A stretch of DNA of 64,000 nt from Prochlorococcus marinus XMU1406 (GTDB taxonomy: Bacteria; Cyanobacteriota; Cyanobacteriia; PCC-6307; Cyanobiaceae), in contig NZ_JAAORG010000001.1 of assembly GCF_017696055.1 (NCBI RefSeq), positions 248,001 through 312,000 of the forward strand, read 5' to 3'. A model generated the notes under the pieces. That model did not search any database. It was not told the origin of the DNA and was given only the letters and a program-made list of their open reading frames with translations. The position numbers and the translations under genes were made by a program. Positions 9,427 to 18,933 of the stretch are shown in pieces; positions within the stretch are counted from its first letter, which is position 1, and each line of letters begins with the position of its first letter.

Positions 9427-10887
9427 ATGACCACTGCTTTGCAAACGCCTCAAAGGCGCTCTAGGTCCAAGTTACAAGATGCAAGTCTTGTTAACGGGCC
9501 TATGCTCCTTTTGAGGAGTATTCGAGGATTTAGTTCAAACCGCTCAATGTTGTGGCTTGCAACTGTTCCTTTAGCTTTGTTTGGTTTAGGTATTTTTAAT
9601 CTTTCTGCTCATGCAGGCGATCTACCTGAGTTGAATGCAGCTTTTCTTGCCAATAACTTATGGCTATTTGTCGCTACTATTTTAGTGATATTCATGAACG
9701 CCGGCTTCGCTATGGTAGAGGCAGGTATGTGTCGTTCTAAGAACGCCGTCAACATTCTTGCTAAAAACCTTTTCGTATTTGCTTTAGCTGTTACCTCTTA
9801 TTGGGTAATAGGCTACTCGCTAATGTACGGAGATAGTATTGCTGGTGGATGGCTATATTTTATGGGCCTATTTTTTGATCCAACAGTCACTGCCGAAACA
9901 GTTGCTGATGCTGGATTAGTCCCAACAGTTGATTTCTTATTCCAGTCTGCATTCGCAGGAACTGCTGCTACTATCGTTTCCGGACTTGTAGCTGAAAGAG
10001 TTAAATTTGGAGAATTTGTTGTTTTTGCGATTGTATTAACTGCATTTATATATCCAATTGCTGGTAGCTGGAAATGGAATGGTGGTTGGCTAGATGCATT
10101 AGGTTTTGTCGACTTTGCTGGTTCTTCAATTGTTCACTCAGTTGGAGCATGGGCAGGTCTTGTAGGAGCTATGCTTCTTGGACCAAGAATTGGCAAATAC
10201 TCTGATGGAAAACCACAGGCTATGCCTGGACACAATATGGCTATCGCCACTTTGGGTGCATTAGTTCTATGGATAGGTTGGTATGGATTTAACCCCGGTT
10301 CTCAACTTGCTATGGACCAATGGGTGCCATATGTTGCTGTAACAACTACTTTGGCAGCAGCAGCAGGTGCTATCGGAGCAACTGTTGTTTCAACACTAAC
10401 TTCTGGTAAGCCTGATCTTACAATGATTATTAACGGAATCCTTGCTGGTTTGGTTAGTATCACTGCTGGTTGCGGTGATATGACTCTTGCTGGAGCCTGG
10501 TTCGCAGGACTAGTTGGTGGAATTATCGTTGTATTTTCTGTTGCAGCACTTGATGCCGCTGAGATTGATGATCCTGTAGGTGCATTCTCTGTTCACGGAG
10601 TATGTGGTGTATGGGGTACTGTTGTAATCGGTCTTTGGGGTACTGCTGTGCAAGGCGACGGAGCAGGTATGGGATTGTTCAATGGTGGAGGTATTACACT
10701 TCTTCTAGTTCAAGCCCTTGGTGCCGCAGCTTATGCTATTTGGACACTAGTTACTTGCTGGATTACTTGGTCTATAATTGGAGGATTATTCGGAGGAATC
10801 CGCGTATCTGAAGAAGAAGAGACTCAAGGCCTAGATATTGGAGAGCATGGAATGGAAGCATATCCAGACTTTGCATCTGCTAAATAA
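9427..10887 (+). CDS. amt1: ammonium transporter (Amt/MEP/Rh family)
   Basis: Amt1 imports ammonium, the preferred nitrogen source of marine picocyanobacteria, through the cytoplasmic membrane. The 486 residues include an N-terminal extension and a leader-like hydrophobic helix ending in AHAG near residue 63, then about 11 TM helices. The NAGFAMVEAGMCRSKN signature of Amt proteins is present. The two pore histidines are visible as H237 (IVHSVGAW) and H390 (FSVHGVCG). The C-terminal cytoplasmic tail is short and acidic. An NtcA box and -10 lie upstream and a strong terminator follows, so the gene is monocistronic. The codons look more optimised than those of its neighbours, suggesting high expression. 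Confidence 0.97.
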   Translation: MTTALQTPQRRSRSKLQDASLVNGPMLLLRSIRGFSSNRSMLWLATVPLALFGLGIFNLSAHAGDLPELNAAFLANNLWLFVATILVIFMNAGFAMVEAGMCRSKNAVNILAKNLFVFALAVTSYWVIGYSLMYGDSIAGGWLYFMGLFFDPTVTAETVADAGLVPTVDFLFQSAFAGTAATIVSGLVAERVKFGEFVVFAIVLTAFIYPIAGSWKWNGGWLDALGFVDFAGSSIVHSVGAWAGLVGAMLLGPRIGKYSDGKPQAMPGHNMAIATLGALVLWIGWYGFNPGSQLAMDQWVPYVAVTTTLAAAAGAIGATVVSTLTSGKPDLTMIINGILAGLVSITAGCGDMTLAGAWFAGLVGGIIVVFSVAALDAAEIDDPVGAFSVHGVCGVWGTVVIGLWGTAVQGDGAGMGLFNGGGITLLLVQALGAAAYAIWTLVTCWITWSIIGGLFGGIRVSEEEETQGLDIGEHGMEAYPDFASAK

Positions 10888-10908
10888 TCTAACTGAAAAT
10901 TGATTTAA

Positions 10909-10940
10909 GAAACCTGACATATGTCAGGTTTCTTTTTTTT
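10909..10940 (+). terminator. intrinsic terminator of amt1
   Basis: A perfect inverted repeat with 12-base arms (GAAACCTGACAT and its complement, 10909-10932) is followed by eight T residues. It lies 21 bp after the amt1 stop and ends 35 bp before ispH, so it isolates the two genes. Confidence 0.9.
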
Positions 10941-10975
10941 ACGAAAAATTATTTAAAACGTTGTAATATAAAAAG

Positions 10976-12172
10976 ATGGATACTCAAGCTTTTAGAAGAT
11001 CTCTGCATCATTCTGATAGATATAATAGAAGGGGTTTCGATTCTCCAACAAAAAGAGCTCAAGCGTTAGAAGAAGCTTATCAAAGTGATTTGATAAGTTC
11101 TATAAGAGATAATGGTTTTACTTACACTAAGGGCAGACTAAATATTAAGTTGGCCCAAGCCTTTGGCTTCTGTTGGGGAGTTGAAAGAGCTGTAGCAATG
11201 GCTTATGAGACTAGAAGACATTACCCTAACGAAAATATTTGGATAACAAACGAAATAATTCATAACCCCTCGGTTAATGATCATTTAAGAAAAATGAATG
11301 TAAAATTCATTTCAGCTAAGAATGGTATTAAAGACTTTTCATTAGTTTCAAATGGAGATGTAGTTATACTTCCTGCTTTTGGAGCGACTGTTCAAGAAAT
11401 GAAACTCCTTCATGAGAAAGGATGTCATATCATTGATACAACGTGCCCATGGGTTTCTAAAGTTTGGCATACCGTCGAGAAACATAAAAAACATATTTTC
11501 ACATCCATTATTCATGGGAAATTTAAGCATGAAGAGACTCTCGCTACTAGCTCATTCGCCGGAAAATATTTAGTTGTACTTGATCTGGAAGAAGCAAAAT
11601 ATGTATCTGAATATATTCTGGGGAGAAGAAATAGAAATGAGTTTATGAATAAATTTGCTAAAGCTTGTTCTGATGGATTTGATCCTGATAAAGATTTAGA
11701 AAGGGTTGGTGTTGCAAACCAGACAACAATGCTGAAAAGTGAGACAGAAGAAATTGGAAAAGTTTTTGAAAAAACGATGCTAAAGAAATTTGGACCAGAA
11801 AACTTAAATAGTCACTTTTTAGCTTTTAATACTATTTGCGATGCAACTGAAGAAAGGCAAGATGCAATGTTTTCCTTGGTTGATGAAGACCTCGATATTC
11901 TTGTTGTTATAGGAGGCTTCAATTCGTCTAATACTACTCATTTACAAGAAATAGCAATTACAAAAAATATTTCTTCTTTTCACATTGATACTCCAGAACG
12001 AATATCAGTTGAAGAAAACTCAATATTACATAAACCACTTGGATCAGATTTAGAACTTAAAAATAATTTTCTACCTAGTGGAAAAATTAATGTTGGAATT
12101 ACCTCAGGTGCATCTACTCCTGATAAGGTCGTTGCAGATGTTATTGAAAAGTTAATTCATATTGCTTCCTGA
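10976..12172 (+). CDS. ispH: 4-hydroxy-3-methylbut-2-enyl diphosphate reductase
   Basis: IspH carries out the last step of the MEP pathway, reducing HMBPP to IPP and DMAPP for carotenoids, the chlorophyll phytyl tail and quinones. At 398 residues it is the long cyanobacterial/plant form, with an N-terminal extension of roughly 50 residues. The three [4Fe-4S] ligands are C66 ([10 protein letters not shown]), C157 (TTCPW) and C288 (NTICDATEE). The GVANQTTML segment is also conserved. It lies downstream of the amt1 terminator, so it must use its own promoter in the 35 bp gap or within the terminator region. Confidence 0.96.
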   Translation: MDTQAFRRSLHHSDRYNRRGFDSPTKRAQALEEAYQSDLISSIRDNGFTYTKGRLNIKLAQAFGFCWGVERAVAMAYETRRHYPNENIWITNEIIHNPSVNDHLRKMNVKFISAKNGIKDFSLVSNGDVVILPAFGATVQEMKLLHEKGCHIIDTTCPWVSKVWHTVEKHKKHIFTSIIHGKFKHEETLATSSFAGKYLVVLDLEEAKYVSEYILGRRNRNEFMNKFAKACSDGFDPDKDLERVGVANQTTMLKSETEEIGKVFEKTMLKKFGPENLNSHFLAFNTICDATEERQDAMFSLVDEDLDILVVIGGFNSSNTTHLQEIAITKNISSFHIDTPERISVEENSILHKPLGSDLELKNNFLPSGKINVGITSGASTPDKVVADVIEKLIHIAS

Positions 12173-12276
12173 ATTTGTTATTAATTTATAAATTTGCTTA
12201 GTTTTTTTAATTTATAAGTCAGATAATTCCAAAAGATCTACTTTATTAACTAGAATAATGAAAAAATTTATGAAGT

Positions 12277-12837
12277 ATGGAAGACAAAGCACAAGCTAAT
12301 CAGGTTCAAACTGCAAGTATGAATAGAACTAAAGCGCCCCAAAAAGTTGAAGTTGTAGTTGCCAATTCATCTTCAGGGTCAGAAGTTAATATCCTTGGAG
12401 AACTATCGATTTTTGTTTTAAGAATAGGTTTTTGTGCTTTGATGATTCATCATGGCCTTGAGAAACTTCAGGATCCACAGGGTTTTGCTGAGTTTGTAGT
12501 TGGTAAGTACTTCCCATTTTTGCCAGGTGATCCTGTTATTTGGACTTTTGGAGCAGCAATTACTCAATTGGTATGCCCAGCAGGATTGGCTTTAGGGATT
12601 TTTGCGAGGCTTTCTTCTCTTGGTTTATTTTCCACCATGGCATTTGCAGTTTATTTTCATCTCCTTGATACTGGACTAGAAGGTTTTCCTCTGGCAGTGG
12701 TTGAGGGTCATAATTATGCTTTCGAATTGTCTTTTATTTATGGAGCTATTTCTCTCTACTTCTTATGCGCAGGTCCAGGCAGACTTTCTTTATTCAGAAA
12801 AACTAACAAGATTACATATTATCCTAAATCAACATAA
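12277..12837 (+). CDS. DoxX family membrane protein
   Basis: This 186-residue membrane protein belongs to the DoxX group. After a polar N terminus of about 45 residues it has four hydrophobic helices. The first contains the family-like LRIGFCALMIHHGLEKL (about 49-65), and later GxxTxLV-like and HNYAFELSFIYGAISL segments follow. DoxX proteins have been linked to redox and sulfur metabolism in other bacteria, but no activity can be assigned here. It is convergent with purH and stops one base short of it. Confidence 0.85.
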   Translation: MEDKAQANQVQTASMNRTKAPQKVEVVVANSSSGSEVNILGELSIFVLRIGFCALMIHHGLEKLQDPQGFAEFVVGKYFPFLPGDPVIWTFGAAITQLVCPAGLALGIFARLSSLGLFSTMAFAVYFHLLDTGLEGFPLAVVEGHNYAFELSFIYGAISLYFLCAGPGRLSLFRKTNKITYYPKST

Positions 12838-12838
12838 A

Positions 12839-14392
12839 TTAATGCAAGAAATGTCTTTTTTGCGTAAATACCATTGAGATCCCCTTGGAATTACACATAT
12901 CAATACTTTCTTGGTCTCTTAAACTACCTCCTGGTTGAATAATTGCCTTTATACCATATTCATTTGCAAGTTCTACAGTATCTGCAAATGGGAAAAATCC
13001 ATCACTAGCTAAGACAGCATCAGAACATAACTCTCCAGCTGCTTTTAATGCAATTTTTGCGGCACCAACTCTATTCATTTGCCCAGCTCCAATTCCAATA
13101 GTTTTTTGGTCTTTTGCAATAACAATCGCATTAGATTTAACGTGTTTACAAATTTTCCACGCAAAATTTAGATCTAAATTCATCTGATTACTTGGATTTT
13201 TTTTGGTTACTGCAATCCAACTTTCAGTTTTTTCTTCACTTACATCAGTATCTTGAACAAGTAATCCTCCCATTATTGATTTAGTAGAAATTTGATTCTT
13301 TTTTGGAATTTGATCTTCTGAAAACTTTAAAATTCTTAAATTCTTTTTGATTTTTAAAATTTCTAAAGCTTCCGCATCAAAAGAGGGAGCTACGACACAC
13401 TCTAAGAAGATATCTTTTAATTTATTTGCAGTTTCACTATCAACATTTGAATTAAAGGCAACTATTCCGCCAAATGCACTAACAGAGTCGCATTTCAAAG
13501 CATTCAAAAATGCTTGAGAAGCTGAATTACTTATAGAGGCACCACAAGGATTATTGTGTTTTAGGATAACAGAAGCAAACATTTTGGTTGTAAGTTCATC
13601 TTTTTCTGGGTAGCCAAATTCTAAAACTGTTGAAAGTGCCGACTCTAGGTCCAATAGATTGTTATAACTTAAATCTTTACCTTGTAATTGTTCTGCTGAA
13701 TTCCATCCAATGTTACTTAAACCATACCAAAAAGCTTTTTGATGAGGATTCTCACCATATCTTAAGGTTTTGATTAGTGGATAAGATTCAATATATTTTG
13801 AAGATTGTAAACCTCTTTCTTTTCTTATCCAATTAGATATTGCAGTGTCATAGTCTGCTGTATGTTGAAAAGCTTCAAGGGCTAATTTTGCTTTATATGA
13901 GTCCTTTAATTCACCTTTTTTACTTTCTTCAAGAAAACTTTGATACTGACTAGGATCCACTAAGACGGAAACGTCTTTATGATTTTTTGCTGCAGAACGA
14001 ATCATTGATGGCCCTCCAATATCAATATTTTCAATAGCGTCTTCCCATTTAGCTCCCTGAGCTACAGTTTTTTTAAAAGGATATAAATTTACAACTACTA
14101 AGTCAATTAACTCAAGCTCGTTAGTTTTGATATCTCTTTTATGTGTCTCATCAGTTCTTTTAGCTAATATTCCTCCGTGTATTTTTGGATGTAAAGTTTT
14201 AACTCTTCCTCCAAGAATTTCTGGAGAATTAGTAAAATCTGAAACTTTAATAACTGGAATTTTTGCCTCTATAAGATGCTTGGCAGTTCCGCCACTTGAT
14301 AAAATTTTATAATTAAATTGTTTTACCAATTCCTTACAAAATGGGATTATATTTTTTTTATCAGAGACACTTACTAAAGCTAATGGTGACAT
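12839..14392 (-). CDS. purH: bifunctional AICAR transformylase / IMP cyclohydrolase
   Basis: PurH performs the last two steps of de novo purine synthesis, formylating AICAR with 10-formyl-THF and closing the ring to give IMP. The N-terminal MGS-like cyclohydrolase domain covers about residues 1-190, with SSGGTAKHL near 32-40 and GGRVKTLHPKIHGG near 61-74. The C-terminal transformylase domain has the KHNNPCG motif and ends in a QPGGSLRD segment. The 517 residues are full length. It is divergent from the esterase gene with a 33 bp gap. Confidence 0.97.
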   Translation of the reverse strand: MSPLALVSVSDKKNIIPFCKELVKQFNYKILSSGGTAKHLIEAKIPVIKVSDFTNSPEILGGRVKTLHPKIHGGILAKRTDETHKRDIKTNELELIDLVVVNLYPFKKTVAQGAKWEDAIENIDIGGPSMIRSAAKNHKDVSVLVDPSQYQSFLEESKKGELKDSYKAKLALEAFQHTADYDTAISNWIRKERGLQSSKYIESYPLIKTLRYGENPHQKAFWYGLSNIGWNSAEQLQGKDLSYNNLLDLESALSTVLEFGYPEKDELTTKMFASVILKHNNPCGASISNSASQAFLNALKCDSVSAFGGIVAFNSNVDSETANKLKDIFLECVVAPSFDAEALEILKIKKNLRILKFSEDQIPKKNQISTKSIMGGLLVQDTDVSEEKTESWIAVTKKNPSNQMNLDLNFAWKICKHVKSNAIVIAKDQKTIGIGAGQMNRVGAAKIALKAAGELCSDAVLASDGFFPFADTVELANEYGIKAIIQPGGSLRDQESIDMCNSKGISMVFTQKRHFLH

Positions 14393-14425
14393 TATGGGAA
14401 AGTTTACTTACTTAAGAATATAAAC

Positions 14426-15043
14426 ATGAAATATGCTATCAATCATGAATTTGTCTCGATTAGCTCTCAAACTGCAACTCATAGAATTATTTTGATGCAT
14501 GGTTGGGGAGCTGACTCAGATGACCTTTTAACATTTGGAAAGGAGATGACTGAAAAAATAAATTTTGATTTTGAGGTAATTTCTTTGAGGGCTCCTGGAT
14601 TACATCCAAGTGGTCAGGGAAGACAGTGGTATGGATTATACCCACATGATTGGAATGGAGCTGAGGTTGAAGTAAATAAACTTATAGTTACATTAAAAAA
14701 ATTTGATACTGATCAGATTCCACTAAGAAAAACAATTTTGCTGGGGTTCTCTCAGGGGGCGGCAATGGCAATTGATGCAGGATTTAAATTAAATTTTGGA
14801 TTAATTGTTGCTTGTAGTGGTTTCCCTCACCCCAACTGGGCCCCGGAAGAAAAGTGTCCGCCATTGATTGTTAGTCATGGTTTATTTGATGACGTCGTGC
14901 CTATAGATGCTTCTAGGACTATTTATGAAAAGGTAAAGAGTAAGTCTGCTAAATTTTGTGAATTATTAGAATTCGATGGATTTCATCAAATTGATTCAAA
15001 TTTAATTAATTTTATAAGTTCAAATATAAGTAATATTTTTTAA
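14426..15043 (+). CDS. alpha/beta-hydrolase (carboxylesterase/phospholipase-like)
   Basis: This is a 205-residue alpha/beta hydrolase of the small carboxylesterase/phospholipase group. The catalytic triad is visible as S109 in the nucleophile elbow GFSQG, Asp155 or Asp156 in GLFDDVVP, and H187 in DGFHQID. An HGWGADSDD oxyanion-side motif lies near residues 25-33. No signal peptide is seen, so it is expected to be cytoplasmic. The substrate is unknown. Its 3' end overlaps the DUF3155 gene by 4 bp in convergent orientation. Confidence 0.88.
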   Translation: MKYAINHEFVSISSQTATHRIILMHGWGADSDDLLTFGKEMTEKINFDFEVISLRAPGLHPSGQGRQWYGLYPHDWNGAEVEVNKLIVTLKKFDTDQIPLRKTILLGFSQGAAMAIDAGFKLNFGLIVACSGFPHPNWAPEEKCPPLIVSHGLFDDVVPIDASRTIYEKVKSKSAKFCELLEFDGFHQIDSNLINFISSNISNIF

Positions 15044-15408
15044 ACAAAAGCGTATTCGTATTCTTCAATCTCTTCCCAATCATCTGCAGTAAGTTCAAGA
15101 CCTTCAAATATTTTTTCTTCACCAATTCCTTCAACAACAACTTTTAATGATGGAAATAGAAAATGATTTTCTTCAGCATATTGGGCGCTAAATAACCCTT
15201 TTTCACCCCAAAAAAACCTATCGGTGGTATGCTCATTTCTTCTGACATTGAAAACTGAAGGCGCAGAGAGACTATTTTCAGCTATGAATCTTCTTGCTGC
15301 TGTAACTGGTTTATGTTTGCCAGTTTCGATATGATAAATAGGTACATGTGCCATTACTCTTTGGCCAGCCAATCTTCTTCTGCTGATTCTTTTTCTTTTT
15401 TTTGACAT
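15040..15408 (-). CDS. DUF3155 domain protein
   Basis: This 122-residue cyanobacterial protein matches the DUF3155 family, whose function is unknown. It begins with a strongly basic segment (SKKRKRISRRRLAGQR), continues with a conserved AARRFIAEN region and ends with a very acidic tail (DDWEEIEEYEY). The basic N terminus could bind nucleic acid or the ribosome, but that is inference. The gene is preceded by a 252 bp intergenic region shared with the divergent histidine kinase gene. Confidence 0.85.
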   Translation of the reverse strand: MSKKRKRISRRRLAGQRVMAHVPIYHIETGKHKPVTAARRFIAENSLSAPSVFNVRRNEHTTDRFFWGEKGLFSAQYAEENHFLFPSLKVVVEGIGEEKIFEGLELTADDWEEIEEYEYAFV

Positions 15409-15660
15409 TGATTGGTACTCCTGAAATTATTAATGAGATTAGTCTTATTTATTTTTACTAATCTTATATATGTGATTTTAAATTCACTGCAAATTACATA
15501 GAGGACCCATCAACCCCTGATGTAGCTTAAAATATGATTAAATATTCATATTTAAGGCTGGCTAAAGTCAGACCTCTTTATATATCTTAATACTTTTTTC
15601 ATATTTTACAAGCCCTTTTTCAAGTTTTTTTCAAAAAATTTTCTCAAAATTTCATTAATT
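15409..15660. other. 252-bp intergenic region with a possible RNA hairpin
   Basis: This is one of the longest gaps in the window and separates two divergent genes. The arms 15524-15536 and 15547-15559 can form a 13-position stem with one G-U pair and one A-A mismatch around a 10-nt loop. GAGG at 15501 and CCTC at 15573 could close an outer helix. No ORF of useful length and no known riboswitch pattern are seen. The region could hold a small RNA, a leader of the histidine kinase mRNA, or just two promoters. Confidence 0.35.
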
Positions 15661-16797
15661 ATGAATCTTTCAAAAAAATTTGAAGAATTAATTATAAAAC
15701 AGCTAGAGAGTTTTGGTTGCTCAATGGGCGTGACTAATTTAGTTATGTATCTTGCTTCAGCTAAGCAAGGAACTAAAGCATCTTTTGAAATGATTGGTCA
15801 ATGGCCACAAATTGATAGGCTACTTACATCAATAGAAGATGATCCTTCACTAAAAGTTTCATCGCCTAATAGAAGATGGTACCCTCTTCAAGAAAACGAT
15901 ATTCTACTTGGTGTCCTTAGGGTAGAAACTGATTTGAAAGGGGGGAATTGGCCAGTAACTCTTGATTCTAGATTAAAAGCGCTTTCAATATCTTTAGCTA
16001 AATGTGTCTCTATCGAACTAGAACGTCAAAATAAAAATGAAGAAATCAATTATTTAAAAAATCAGGTCAATGTCATAATCCATCAATTAAGAAATCCATT
16101 AGCTGCTATTAGGACATATGCAAAATTACTAATAAAAAGACTTGGTTCAGATGATGATTCTATTGAAATAGTCGAACGCATGATAATAGAGCAAAAACAA
16201 ATTAATAAATATATGGATTCTTTTGCGCAATTAAATTCACCTATTCAACTGCCTCTAGAAATTGGAGAGGAAAGATTATTATTACCACCAAATTTAGATA
16301 ATAAAAAGGTAATAACTGTTCAGAGTTTATTGAGGCCAATTTTAGAAAGGGGTAAAGCTAATGCGGACTTAGAGAATAGAGATTGGACTGAACCTTCTCT
16401 TTGGCCAGATTGGACCATATCGCCATTAAAGGCAAAATATGCTGTAATTGCTGAAATTGTGGCCAATTTATTAGAAAATGCGTTTAAGTATGCCCAAAAA
16501 GATGCTGAAATTGGACTCGCAATTACAAGTAACGGACTTTGTATATTTGATGATGGTAAAAAAATAACCAAAAATGAAAAAGAGAAAATTTTTGAAAAAG
16601 GTTTTAGAGGATCTGCCGCTAAGAAGAAGGACGGCACTGGTGTGGGACTTTTTTTGGCCAGGAAATTAGCAAAACAAATTGGAGGAGATTTGAGATTGCT
16701 GGAAAATAAATCGATTGACAATACTGAGAACTTAAAAAATCTTAAGAAGAAAAATATTTTCTATGTAGAACTACCTATAAAAGAATTGCATGCATAA
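15661..16797 (+). CDS. sensor histidine kinase with N-terminal GAF-like domain
   Basis: This is a soluble two-component sensor kinase of 378 residues. An N-terminal GAF-like sensor region (about 5-125) carries no TM helix and includes a cysteine in FGCSMG near residue 20. The HisKA domain has the phospho-acceptor H141 in HQLRNPLAAIRTY. The HATPase domain shows the N box (ANLLENAFKYA), a DDGKKI G1 box, an F box (EKIFEKGFRG) and a GTGVGLFLARKL G2 box. This architecture and H box resemble the cyanobacterial Hik2 / chloroplast sensor kinase group, but I recall that from memory. No response regulator is adjacent. The 3' end overlaps cobS by 23 bp. Confidence 0.88.
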   Translation: MNLSKKFEELIIKQLESFGCSMGVTNLVMYLASAKQGTKASFEMIGQWPQIDRLLTSIEDDPSLKVSSPNRRWYPLQENDILLGVLRVETDLKGGNWPVTLDSRLKALSISLAKCVSIELERQNKNEEINYLKNQVNVIIHQLRNPLAAIRTYAKLLIKRLGSDDDSIEIVERMIIEQKQINKYMDSFAQLNSPIQLPLEIGEERLLLPPNLDNKKVITVQSLLRPILERGKANADLENRDWTEPSLWPDWTISPLKAKYAVIAEIVANLLENAFKYAQKDAEIGLAITSNGLCIFDDGKKITKNEKEKIFEKGFRGSAAKKKDGTGVGLFLARKLAKQIGGDLRLLENKSIDNTENLKNLKKKNIFYVELPIKELHA

Positions 16798-17515
16798 ACA
16801 ACATTGCAGTTTCAACTACTACAACACTTGCACCGCATGCATCTCCATTAAAGCCTCCAATTTTATTACCAATTATGCTTGGAATAGAATAGCTTAGAAA
16901 AATACCAATCAAAATAAGAATTAAAAATTTAATTAATATTGCTTGGGATGTAATTGAAACTAATTGGTATGCAATGAAAATTAAAAGAAAAATAATTGAG
17001 ATCAAAGATTCTTTTTTAAATCCATTCCAAAATTTTTTGTGACTAATAGATTTTTTCTTATAACTCTTATATTTAAACTTTTCTATAAAAAATAAATTTG
17101 AAAATCTCCCCCAAAATAAGCATATAGGTAAAACAAAAATTATTAGCCCTTGTATTTTTAGTATGCAAGCAATTTGAATTAAAGTTATAAAAACTAAAGC
17201 TTGAACGCCAAAGGAACCAACTTTACTATCTTTCATGGCTTTTAAACGTTTCTTTTTACCCGCAAAAATACCATCGAAAGTATCCATTAAACCATCAATG
17301 TGTAGACCACCAGTAATTAAATATCCTGAAGCCAAACAAATTAATGTAGATGCATAAATTGACCAAGAGTTTGTTCTTAAAAAAAGAAAAATATAACTCT
17401 GTATTGTTCCAATAAAAAATCCTAAAGGCGGCGCGAATTGTGCAATATTTTTAAATTCGGGATTAATTAAAGGTATCTTTGGAAATGTCGTATAGAAAAT
17501 CCAAGATCCTGCCAA
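16775..17515 (-). CDS. cobS: adenosylcobinamide-GDP ribazoletransferase
   Basis: CobS is the integral membrane enzyme that joins the lower ligand to adenosylcobinamide-GDP at the end of cobalamin (pseudocobalamin in marine cyanobacteria) synthesis. The 246 residues contain several TM helices and the family motif GGLHIDGLMDTFDG in the first half. The acidic residues in that motif coordinate metal and diphosphate in the family. It is divergent from tgt and overlaps the histidine kinase gene at its 3' end. No other cob genes are in the window. Confidence 0.94.
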   Translation of the reverse strand: MAGSWIFYTTFPKIPLINPEFKNIAQFAPPLGFFIGTIQSYIFLFLRTNSWSIYASTLICLASGYLITGGLHIDGLMDTFDGIFAGKKKRLKAMKDSKVGSFGVQALVFITLIQIACILKIQGLIIFVLPICLFWGRFSNLFFIEKFKYKSYKKKSISHKKFWNGFKKESLISIIFLLIFIAYQLVSITSQAILIKFLILILIGIFLSYSIPSIIGNKIGGFNGDACGASVVVVETAMLFMHAILL

Positions 17516-17613
17516 ATTTTTTATTAAATATTTTTTGATGAGATAAAAATAGATTCGATAATAAATAATAGGGTAGATTAATGAAAAAGGATCAAAAAAT
17601 TTTATAAATTATC

Positions 17614-18732
17614 GTGTTTGAATTTGAAATTACATCGAATTGCAGTAATACAGGCGCAAGAACTGGTATTTTTCATACCCCAAATGGTCAGGTAAACACA
17701 CCAAAATTTATGCCTGTAGGGACTTTGGCTACTGTTAAAGGAATATCATCTAAGCAGTTAGCCTCCACAGGGGCAGAAATGATTCTCTCAAACACCTTTC
17801 ATCTTCATTTACAACCTGGAGAAAAACTAGTTAAAGAATCTGGCGGAATACATAAGTTCATGAATTGGCCTAAGCCTATTCTTACTGATTCAGGAGGATA
17901 TCAAGTTTTTAGTTTGGCCAAATTAAATAATATTTCTGATAAAGGTGTGGAATTTAAAAATCCAAGAGATGGTAGTCATGTATTTTTATCACCTGAAAAA
18001 GTAATACAGATTCAAATGGATCTTGGATCGGATGTTGCGATGGCTTTTGATCATTGTCCTCCTCATACAGCTAACGAAAATGATATTGAGGACTCTTTAC
18101 AAAGAACTCATTCATGGTTACAAAAATGTGTTGAGACTCATCAGAAATCCAATCAAGCATTATTCGGCATAGTTCAAGGTGGGAAGTATCCGAGATTGAG
18201 AGAATATAGCGCAAAATATACCAGTTCTTTTGATTTGCCTGGAATAGCAGTGGGAGGTGTAAGTGTTGGCGAGGCAGTCGAAGAAATACATAGTGTAATT
18301 AATTACGTCCCGAAATTCTTACCAATAAATAAACCAAGATATTTAATGGGAATTGGCTCTTTAAGAGAAATTTCTTTAGCTGTTGCTAATGGATTCGATA
18401 TATTTGACTGTGTTTTGCCTACAAGACTAGGAAGACATGGGACTGCATTTTTTAATGATGAAAGATTGAATTTGCGAAATGCTCGATTTAAAAATGACTT
18501 TTCTCCGATTGACAAAACTTGTAAATGCGAGACCTGTAAATCCTACTCTCGAGCATATTTGCATCATTTAATTAGAAATGACGAAATATTAGGCCTAACC
18601 CTCATAAGTTTGCATAATATTGCTCACTTAATAAGATTTACCAATGCAATTTCTACTGCAATTAGAGATAATTGTTTTACAAATGATTTCGCTCCTTGGA
18701 AAACATCCTCTATTGCTCATCATACGTGGTAA
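17614..18732 (+). CDS. tgt: tRNA-guanine transglycosylase
   Basis: Tgt swaps guanine-34 of GUN-anticodon tRNAs for preQ1 on the way to queuosine. The start is a GTG. Catalytic residues are D92 (DSGGYQVF) and D265 ([13 protein letters not shown]). The zinc site is complete: Cys303, Cys305, Cys308 and His334. The 372 residues are full length for the bacterial enzyme. psbK follows 34 bp downstream on the same strand and could be read through from tgt. Confidence 0.97.
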   Translation: MFEFEITSNCSNTGARTGIFHTPNGQVNTPKFMPVGTLATVKGISSKQLASTGAEMILSNTFHLHLQPGEKLVKESGGIHKFMNWPKPILTDSGGYQVFSLAKLNNISDKGVEFKNPRDGSHVFLSPEKVIQIQMDLGSDVAMAFDHCPPHTANENDIEDSLQRTHSWLQKCVETHQKSNQALFGIVQGGKYPRLREYSAKYTSSFDLPGIAVGGVSVGEAVEEIHSVINYVPKFLPINKPRYLMGIGSLREISLAVANGFDIFDCVLPTRLGRHGTAFFNDERLNLRNARFKNDFSPIDKTCKCETCKSYSRAYLHHLIRNDEILGLTLISLHNIAHLIRFTNAISTAIRDNCFTNDFAPWKTSSIAHHTW

Positions 18733-18766
18733 CGTCTTATCATAATTAATTAAATTATTAAAAAAG

Positions 18767-18907
18767 GTGCTCATTCTATTTAATACATTCGCTGAATTGC
18801 CCGAGGCTTACAAGGCCTTTGCTCCAACTGTTGATGTTCTTCCACTTATTCCTTTATTTTTCTTTTTATTGGTATTTGTTTGGCAAGCTGCAGTTGGATT
18901 TAAATAA
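18767..18907 (+). CDS. psbK: photosystem II reaction centre protein K
   Basis: PsbK is a single-TM low-molecular-weight PSII subunit in the thylakoid, near CP43. The 46-codon ORF starts with GTG. The mature part begins at the conserved [19 protein letters not shown] region and ends with the FVWQAAVGF helix end. The N-terminal 8 to 11 residues are probably the leader removed from the precursor. It lies 34 bp after tgt and converges on the Gfo/Idh gene. Confidence 0.95.
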
Positions 18908-18933
18908 AATTCTTTTAGTTTAGATTGTATGTA

